A stretch of DNA of 10,239 nucleotides from Lachnospiraceae bacterium. GTDB lineage: Bacteria; Bacillota; Clostridia; Lachnospirales; Lachnospiraceae. The stretch lies in assembly GCA_014804185.1 (NCBI GenBank), contig JAAVAG010000070.1, forward strand, positions 1 through 10,239, written 5' to 3'. Positions within the stretch are counted from its first letter, which is position 1, and every line of letters starts with the position of its first letter. This document shows, one piece after another, positions 5,190 through 10,239 of this stretch. Position numbers and translations under genes: made by a program. Below the pieces are notes generated by a model. The model was not told the DNA's origin, searched no databases, and saw nothing but the letters and a program-made list of their open reading frames with translations.

Positions 5190-6848
5190 TTACAGGCTTT
5201 GGAAAATTTCCAGCAGGCCGTCGTGATCATTATCGTTTGCGGTGATGATTCCGGCGGCTTTTTTTACGTCCTCGGTGGCGTTTGCCATAGCAATGCCGCA
5301 TCCCGCGGCCTGCAGCATGGAGATATCGTTTTCTTCGTCACCCGCCGCGTAGGAATGGCTGACAGGGAGATGAAGATATTGTCTGACAAATTGGATGGCT
5401 TTGCCTTTGCTGGCATCTTTTGGCAGCAGTTCCAGATATTTGTCGTTGGAAAACATGATATTTACACGGTCTCCGAGATGAGGCAGAAGATGTCTGCGAA
5501 ATGCCTCCAGCCTCTGGCGGTCGTCCAGACAGATACACTGGATCTTGCAGGGAGGCTGTGTCAGAGCGCATGCCAGATCGTCCGCGTATTGGATGGGCAG
5601 GTGAATACGGCTGGTGTAATATTCCAATTCCCTGTTATATTCTCTTGCAATAATGTGAGTGTCGGAGTAAGTGTGTATATGCAGGTTCCACTTTTGCGCC
5701 TGTTCCGATACATAGCGGACATCCTCCAGGGAAAGACGATGGCACAGCAGAGGCTTCTGAGCGGCGCAGTCATAGACCAGCGCACCGTTGTAGGTAATGA
5801 TAATGGAACATCCGGGCAGGTTGAGTTTCTGAGCGTTTTTCACCTCCAGTACGGAGGGGAGAGGACGCCCGGAAGTAAGGATCAGATGATTGCCTGCCTG
5901 AGTAAATTCGGCGATCCCTCTGCGCATCCGGTCTGAAACCGTTGAATCATTTAACAGGAGAGTTCCGTCCATATCGGAAAAAAGAACTTTTCCCCGGCAG
6001 GCTTTCAAATGATCCAGTACCTCCTGGGGGATAAACAGTCTGCCGTAACCTGTGGCCAGATCCAGGCCGGGCTTGTTGCCGCCATGGAAATCGGAACCTC
6101 CGCTGATCAGAAGGCCGCATTCGGAGGCAAGTGTACGCATCTGTCGTTCCTCGGCGGGACTATAGGTGGAATAGATGCCCTCCAGGGCAAGGAGACCCGC
6201 CTCCTTCAGTTCCATAACCAGCTTTTTCAGACGCTGGCGGTTTAAATAGTAGAGTGTGGGATGGGCCAGCACAGGGATACCGTCCGCTGACAGGATCAGT
6301 TCCACGGCCTGGGCGGGGGTGATTTTCTCACGTGGAACATAGCAGGGACAGTTATCCCCCACATAGCGGTCAAACGCCTCCTGCAGGTTTTTGATATAGC
6401 CGTTTTCCAGCATCCATTTGGCATAATGGGCGCGTGTAATGACGGAATCAGGAAATGCTTTCTGCAGTTTTTCATAGCTGATATCAATGCCCGTCTCTCG
6501 GAGCCGCCCGCACATTTTTTCGTTGCGGACAGTGCGGGAATCCACAAATTCCCGGAGTCTGGCGAGAAATGTGGGATTGTGATGATCGATATACAGTCCT
6601 ACGATATGAACGTCCTTTCCCTCGTATTCTGTAGAAAGTTCAATCCCCGGGATCACCTCGGGGATTGTATTTTCGGAAGTTTTCAGTGCGGCAGCCCGGG
6701 AGAGAGCCTCGTCCAGTCCGTCCACCGTATCGTGATCTGTCAGCGCAAAAGCGGACAGACCCTTCTGAATCGCATAATCCACCAGTTCAGACGGGCTGAA
6801 AGTGCCGTCGGATCTGTTGGAATGTACATGCAGGTCTACAATATTCAT
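5190..6848 (-). CDS. PHP phosphoesterase fused to Cof-type HAD phosphatase
   Basis: A two-domain, probably cytoplasmic protein of 552 residues (numbers here count from the upstream GTG, so subtract 2). The N-terminal PHP domain (about 5-285) carries the metal ligands: DLHVHSNRSDG (7-17), DHD (40-42), GIELST (70-75), TRAHYA (141-146), LAHP (196-199) and GSDFHG (253-258). It resembles TrpH/YciV-like phosphoesterases acting on nucleotides or short 5'-phosphorylated oligonucleotides. The C-terminal HAD-IIB/Cof domain (about 289-554) has DMDGT (294-298), TSGR (327-330), Lys484 and GDEENDISM (505-513). Both active sites look complete. ATG 6848 is chosen over GTG 6854 because AGAGGAAG lies 7 nt before it. 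It follows the ABC-F stop by 2 bp, so translation is probably coupled. Substrates are unknown. Confidence 0.92.
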   Translation of the reverse strand: MNIVDLHVHSNRSDGTFSPSELVDYAIQKGLSAFALTDHDTVDGLDEALSRAAALKTSENTIPEVIPGIELSTEYEGKDVHIVGLYIDHHNPTFLARLREFVDSRTVRNEKMCGRLRETGIDISYEKLQKAFPDSVITRAHYAKWMLENGYIKNLQEAFDRYVGDNCPCYVPREKITPAQAVELILSADGIPVLAHPTLYYLNRQRLKKLVMELKEAGLLALEGIYSTYSPAEERQMRTLASECGLLISGGSDFHGGNKPGLDLATGYGRLFIPQEVLDHLKACRGKVLFSDMDGTLLLNDSTVSDRMRRGIAEFTQAGNHLILTSGRPLPSVLEVKNAQKLNLPGCSIIITYNGALVYDCAAQKPLLCHRLSLEDVRYVSEQAQKWNLHIHTYSDTHIIAREYNRELEYYTSRIHLPIQYADDLACALTQPPCKIQCICLDDRQRLEAFRRHLLPHLGDRVNIMFSNDKYLELLPKDASKGKAIQFVRQYLHLPVSHSYAAGDEENDISMLQAAGCGIAMANATEDVKKAAGIITANDNDHDGLLEIFQSL

Positions 6849-6850
6849 GT

Positions 6851-8491
6851 TCACACTTCCTCTTCATTTTCTGTCTTTGCCGTATAGACGGTACGTTTTC
6901 TGGCCATGACATCGCTGGCGAGATATTCGTCATAGGTGGTGATCTTGTCAATCAGTGTGCCGTCAGGCAGGATCTCCATAATGCGGTTGGCGGTAGTCTG
7001 CACAAACTGATGGTCATGGCAGGAGAACAGTTCCACGCCGCGGAATTTGATCAGGCCGTTGTTCAGAGCCGTGATGGACTCCATATCCAGATGGTTGGTG
7101 GGCTCGTCCAGAATCAGACAGTTGGCTCCGCTGATCATCATTTTGGACAGCAGACAGCGCACCTTTTCTCCGCCGGAGAGTACCCTGACTTTTTTGATGC
7201 CGTCGTCACCGGCAAAAAGCATGCGTCCCAGGAAACCGCGGACATACGTGACGTCCTTGACGGGAGAATACCCGGTGAGCCAGTCGGCAATGGTCAGATC
7301 ATTGTCAAATTCCGCCGTGTTGTCCTTGGGAAAGTAGGACTGGGAGGTGGTAACGCCCCACTTATAAGAACCCTCGTCCGGCTCCAGTTCACCGGTAAGA
7401 ATCTGGAAAAGAGTGGTTTTGGCAAGTTCGTTTCCGCCGACAAAAGCGATCTTATCGTCGTGGCCCACGATAAATGATATATCGTTAAGTACCTTTACTC
7501 CGCCGACGGTCTTGGAAATGTGTTCCACGGTGAGCACCTCATTGCCGATCTCGCGGTCCGGCCTGAAGTCAATATACGGATATTTGCGGCTGGAAGGCCT
7601 GATCTCGTCCAACTCGATTTTTTCCAGAGCACGTTTTCTGGAAGTAGCCTGCTTGGACTTGGAGGCATTGGCGGAAAAACGGGAGATAAATTCCTGCAGT
7701 TCCTTGATCTTTTCTTCTTTCTTTTTGTTCGCCTCTTTCATCTGTTTGATGATCAACTGGCTGGATTCGTACCAGAAATCATAGTTTCCGGCATAAAGCT
7801 GAATCTTGCCGTAATCGATGTCCGCAATATGAGTGCATACCTTGTTGAGAAAATACCGGTCATGGGATACCACGATAACGGTGTTTTCAAAGTCAATGAG
7901 AAAATCCTCCAGCCATGCGATGGCGTCCAGATCCAGATGGTTGGTGGGCTCGTCCAGCAGCAGGATATCGGGATTGCCGAACAGCGCTTTGGCCAGGAGC
8001 ACTTTTACCTTTTCGCTGCCGTTTAAGTCTTTCATCAGACTATAATGAAGAGAGGGATCGATTCCAAGCCCGTTCAGGAGCATGGCGGCATTGCTTTCCG
8101 CCTCCCAGCCGTCCATCTCGGCGAATTCACCCTCCAGTTCGCTGGCGCGCATGCCGTCCTCGTCCGTAAAATCTTCCTTGGCGTAGATGGCGTCCTTTTC
8201 TTTCATGATCTGATACAGACGCTCGTTTCCCATAATAACGGTATCCATCACGGGAAATTCATCATACTTGAAGTGATCCTGTTCCAGCACCGACATGCGC
8301 TGGCCGGGAGTAATGCTTACATCGCCTTTGGTAGTCTCCAGGTTTCCGCTGAGAATTCTCAAAAAAGTAGATTTTCCTGCGCCGTTTGCGCCGATCAGAC
8401 CATAACAGTTCCCCTCCGTAAATTTGATATTTACGTCCTCAAACAGGGCCTTTTTGCCGATTCTTAAAGTAACATTATTTGCACTGATCAT
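6851..8491 (-). CDS. ABC-F family ATPase (YkpA/YbiT-like)
   Basis: A soluble 546-residue protein with two ABC nucleotide-binding domains and no membrane segment. ABC-F proteins act on the ribosome, as translation factors or in resistance to ribosome-targeting antibiotics. Domain 1 has Walker A GANGAGKST (34-42), an unusual signature LNGSEK (156-161), Walker B ending DEPTNHLD (180-187) and H-loop SHDR (209-212). A Lys/Glu-rich linker (about 240-310) is the likely coiled coil reaching toward the P-site tRNA. Domain 2 has an atypical Walker A GGNELAKTT (352-360), a standard signature LSGGEK (438-443), DEPTNHLD (462-469) and H-loop CHDHQ (491-495). The pattern fits the YkpA/YbiT branch rather than classic resistance proteins. 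The ATG is supported by AGAAAGG nine bases upstream. It heads an operon with the PHP-HAD gene. Confidence 0.94.
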   Translation of the reverse strand: MISANNVTLRIGKKALFEDVNIKFTEGNCYGLIGANGAGKSTFLRILSGNLETTKGDVSITPGQRMSVLEQDHFKYDEFPVMDTVIMGNERLYQIMKEKDAIYAKEDFTDEDGMRASELEGEFAEMDGWEAESNAAMLLNGLGIDPSLHYSLMKDLNGSEKVKVLLAKALFGNPDILLLDEPTNHLDLDAIAWLEDFLIDFENTVIVVSHDRYFLNKVCTHIADIDYGKIQLYAGNYDFWYESSQLIIKQMKEANKKKEEKIKELQEFISRFSANASKSKQATSRKRALEKIELDEIRPSSRKYPYIDFRPDREIGNEVLTVEHISKTVGGVKVLNDISFIVGHDDKIAFVGGNELAKTTLFQILTGELEPDEGSYKWGVTTSQSYFPKDNTAEFDNDLTIADWLTGYSPVKDVTYVRGFLGRMLFAGDDGIKKVRVLSGGEKVRCLLSKMMISGANCLILDEPTNHLDMESITALNNGLIKFRGVELFSCHDHQFVQTTANRIMEILPDGTLIDKITTYDEYLASDVMARKRTVYTAKTENEEEV

Positions 8492-8521
8492 GTTCCGTAA
8501 CCTTTCTTTGTATTCGTTTAT

Positions 8522-8536
8522 GGCGGCAGAGCCGCC
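8522..8536 (-). other. GC-rich hairpin in the ABC-F leader
   Basis: GGCGGC (8522-8527) and GCCGCC (8531-8536) form a 6-bp stem with a 3-nt loop in the leader between the candidate promoter and the ABC-F start. On the minus strand it is followed by ATAAACG rather than a U tract, so it is not an obvious terminator. It lies inside a short upstream open frame (8475-8543). A regulatory role is speculative. Confidence 0.3.
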
Positions 8537-8560
8537 TTTCCATGTTATGCCGTCTTTTCT

Positions 8561-8588
8561 ATTTTACATAAAAAGTGCGGATTTTCAA
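8561..8588 (-). promoter_or_regulatory. Candidate sigma-A promoter for the ABC-F/PHP-HAD operon
   Basis: On the minus strand, TTGAAA (8588-8583) and TAAAAT (8566-8561) are separated by 16 bp, with 5/6 matches to each consensus. The predicted leader is roughly 65 nt and includes the GC-rich hairpin and the ABC-F RBS. Confidence 0.5.
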
Positions 8589-8791
8589 GTGTTTTTGGAT
8601 TTTTCATGGCTGTGGGATTCGGTTCTTTTTCAATTTTCTGCCGGGCTCTGGAAAGCAAAACAAAATCATATGCGCAAAATGGGTAAAAAGCATATAAAAG
8701 TACAATAAACTGGTGAGGATTCTGGACAAGTTGCACGAATGGGAAAGAGTGATTTTGGAGAGAATAGACGAAAGTATATTTCCGATGAAAC

Positions 8792-8827
8792 ATTTGGTAA
8801 AAACGCCTTGATGTTTTTTTGCCAAAT
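8792..8827. promoter_or_regulatory. Imperfect dyad over the ppdK -35 region (operator candidate)
   Basis: ATTTGGTAAAAA (8792-8803) and TTTTTGCCAAAT (8816-8827) are complementary at 11 of 12 positions, the exception being T opposite G, around a 12-bp spacer. The spacer contains the candidate -35 hexamer. Position and symmetry fit a repressor site controlling ppdK. A terminator for an unseen rightward transcript is less likely because no gene lies upstream on this strand within the gap. Confidence 0.4.
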
Positions 8828-8836
8828 TGTTACAAT
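8808..8836 (+). promoter_or_regulatory. Candidate sigma-A promoter for ppdK
   Basis: TTGATG (8808-8813) and TACAAT (8831-8836) lie 17 bp apart, and the -10 is preceded by TGT as an extended -10. This predicts a leader of about 57 nt. Other weaker pairs overlap here (TTGCCA 8819 with AGTAAT 8842; TTGTTA 8827 with CATAAA 8850), so the exact start is not certain. Confidence 0.5.
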
Positions 8837-8899
8837 AATTTAGTAATAGCATAAATTAATTTTTGTCCATGCAAAAATTAAAAAAAGGGAGATAAAACT

Positions 8900-10239
8900 A
8901 TGAGCAAATGGGTGTACAAGTTTAAAGAGGGGAATGCGGATATGAGAAATCTGCTGGGCGGCAAGGGCGCCAACCTTGCGGAAATGACCAGTCTCGGTCT
9001 GCCGATTCCTCAGGGTTTCACGGTAACAACAGAGGCGTGTACTGATTACTATAATCAGGGCAAACAGATTTCCGAAGAGATCAAACAGCAGATTTTTGAC
9101 AATCTGACAGATCTGGAAGAACTGATGGGAAAAAAATTCGGTGATACCGAGGATCCGCTGCTTGTCTCTGTCCGTTCCGGCGCAAGAGCATCCATGCCCG
9201 GCATGATGGATACGATCCTGAACCTTGGTCTGAATGACGTGGCGGTGGAGGGCTTTGCAAAGAAGACCGGCAATCCCAGATTCGCATACGATTCTTATCG
9301 TCGTTTTATTCAGATGTATTCCGACGTCGTTATGGAAGTTCCCAAGTCCTATTTTGAGAAGATCATCGATGAGATGAAAGAGGCTAAGGGCGTGAAGTTT
9401 GACACGGAACTGAACGCGGATGATCTGAAAGAACTTGCAGACAGGTTCAAGGCTGTTTATAAGGAAGCAATGAAAGGGGAGGACTTCCCGCAGGATCCCA
9501 AGGATCAGCTGATGGGCGCTGTAAAAGCGGTGTTCCGCTCCTGGGACAACCCCCGCGCTATTGTATACAGACGTATGAACGATATCCCCGGCGACTGGGG
9601 AACCGCTGTAAACGTGCAGTGCATGGTATTCGGCAATAAGGGCGAGACATCGGGTACGGGTGTTGCGTTTACCCGCAATCCGTCTACCGGTGAGAAAGGC
9701 ATTTACGGAGAATATCTGATCAATGCTCAGGGCGAAGATGTGGTGGCGGGCGTGCGTACGCCGCAGCCGATCACACAGCTGGAAAAGGACCTGCCCGAGT
9801 GTTACAAACAGTTTATAGAGCTGGCTATGAAGCTGGAAGATCATTATCGCGACATGCAGGATATGGAGTTCACCATCGAGGAGGGCAAACTGTATTTCCT
9901 GCAGACCAGAAACGGCAAGAGAACGGCTCCGGCCGCCATCAATATTGCCTGTGATCTGGTGGACGAAGGAAAGATCACTCCGGAGGAGGCTGTATGCCGT
10001 ATCGAGGCGAAATCCCTGGATCAGCTGCTGCATCCCACCTTTAATGCGGAAGCTCTGAAGAAGGGAGAGGTGATCGGGACCGCATTGCCTGCATCTCCCG
10101 GGGCGGCAGCCGGAAAGGTCTGCTTTACCGCTGAGGATGCCAAGGCAGCCGGCAAAGGCGGACGCGGAGAAAGAGTGGTTCTGGTTCGTCTGGAAACTTC
10201 TCCTGAGGATATCGAGGGTATGCATGCGGCAGAAGGTAT
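8900..10239 (+). CDS. ppdK: Pyruvate, phosphate dikinase, N-terminal half (3' end outside window)
   Basis: The first 446 residues of pyruvate phosphate dikinase, a cytoplasmic enzyme interconverting ATP + phosphate + pyruvate with AMP + PPi + PEP; in anaerobic clostridia it serves PPi-linked glycolysis or gluconeogenesis. The ATP-grasp domain is present with Lys22 (GGKGANLAEM), Arg92 (SVRSGARASMPGM) and the ligands Asp321, Glu323 and Gln335 (DMEFTIEEGK, FLQTRNGKR), numbered as in the Clostridium symbiosum enzyme. The swivelling phosphohistidine domain begins (ALPASPGAAAGKV), but the window stops in MHAAEG, a few residues before the GGMTSHA motif with the catalytic His. The family is about 870 residues long. 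GGGAG sits 8 nt before the ATG. A short GKGGRGERV stretch seems about two residues longer than in the C. symbiosum protein as I recall it. Confidence 0.98.
   Translation, partial: MSKWVYKFKEGNADMRNLLGGKGANLAEMTSLGLPIPQGFTVTTEACTDYYNQGKQISEEIKQQIFDNLTDLEELMGKKFGDTEDPLLVSVRSGARASMPGMMDTILNLGLNDVAVEGFAKKTGNPRFAYDSYRRFIQMYSDVVMEVPKSYFEKIIDEMKEAKGVKFDTELNADDLKELADRFKAVYKEAMKGEDFPQDPKDQLMGAVKAVFRSWDNPRAIVYRRMNDIPGDWGTAVNVQCMVFGNKGETSGTGVAFTRNPSTGEKGIYGEYLINAQGEDVVAGVRTPQPITQLEKDLPECYKQFIELAMKLEDHYRDMQDMEFTIEEGKLYFLQTRNGKRTAPAAINIACDLVDEGKITPEEAVCRIEAKSLDQLLHPTFNAEALKKGEVIGTALPASPGAAAGKVCFTAEDAKAAGKGGRGERVVLVRLETSPEDIEGMHAAEG

Larger units (their letters stand above)
8492..8899. other. 408-bp divergent intergenic region
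   Basis: This gap separates the ABC-F operon (leftward) from ppdK (rightward). It holds a leftward promoter with a leader hairpin near 8522-8588 and a rightward promoter with an overlapping dyad near 8792-8836. Between about 8590 and 8790 I see only AT-rich DNA without a supported gene, RNA or repeat; open frames there lack family features and convincing start signals. Confidence 0.6.

Noticed and set aside
5145..5936. 263-codon plus-strand frame opposite the PHP-HAD gene
   Set aside because: It starts inside the acyltransferase gene and reads antisense through the conserved HAD domain; no domain is recognisable.
6641..6667. Perfect 9-bp inverted repeat with a 9-nt loop
   Set aside because: It lies inside the PHP coding sequence where near-repeated codons for IPEVIPGIEL, including a metal-ligand motif, explain it. 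No U tract follows.
6849..6854. GTG at 6854 as the start of the PHP-HAD gene, overlapping the ABC-F stop
   Set aside because: The AGAGGAAG site would be only 1 nt away, whereas the ATG at 6848 has a 7-nt spacing.
8545..8852. Short minus-strand frames of about 82 codons in the 8492-8899 gap
   Set aside because: They lack RBSs and domains, overlap promoter-like DNA, and are compatible with chance in AT-rich sequence.
8840..10225. 461-codon open frame on the minus strand
   Set aside because: It lies antisense to ppdK, whose plus-strand frame is highly conserved and has a strong RBS. The antisense translation resembles no family and is rich in His, Cys and Arg as expected for a shadow frame.

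Overview
The window most likely comes from the chromosome of a gut-type Lachnospiraceae (Clostridium cluster XIVa) Firmicute. Shine-Dalgarno sites are strong and base composition is moderate. The partial pyruvate phosphate dikinase at the right end agrees, as I recall it, almost residue for residue with the Clostridium symbiosum enzyme. No rRNA, tRNA, IS transposase or CRISPR array is visible.

Layout, left to right. (1) Positions 1-295 hold the C-terminal catalytic end of a tyrosine recombinase, so an integrated element (ICE, prophage or island) probably ends here. It is followed by about 165 bp of AT-rich DNA with iterated TACACCAWT motifs and small inverted repeats, a plausible attachment or arm-site region. 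(2) A low-molecular-weight protein tyrosine phosphatase (460-924, +) converges on a stand-alone TrpB2-type tryptophan synthase beta chain (1078-2478, -), with a perfect 13-bp hairpin between them. (3) A small membrane-anchored NusG domain II protein (2710-3132, -) lies divergent to an ApbE-type FMN transferase lipoprotein (3364-4434, +). The region between them is packed with CATGGTAT motifs and a long palindrome. ApbE is followed at once by a PlsC-like acyltransferase (4456-5181, +). (4) A two-gene minus-strand operon follows: an ABC-F ATPase (6851-8491), then a PHP phosphoesterase fused to a Cof-type HAD phosphatase (5190-6848). (5) A 408-bp divergent promoter region separates that operon from ppdK (8900 to the window end, +).

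How the genes may work together. ApbE and NusG_II proteins recur together in Firmicute extracytosolic flavin or electron-transfer loci, so this pair may serve a flavinylated redox system, but no FMN-acceptor protein is present here. The other genes look like ordinary metabolic and housekeeping loci: indole/tryptophan metabolism, phospholipid synthesis, ribosome-associated ABC-F function, and PEP/pyruvate interconversion. I see no convincing new multi-gene system. The most unusual items are the palindromic element with its duplicated promoter motif, the PHP-HAD fusion, the divergent ATPase motifs of the ABC-F protein, the dyad over the ppdK -35 region, and the putative element boundary at the left edge.
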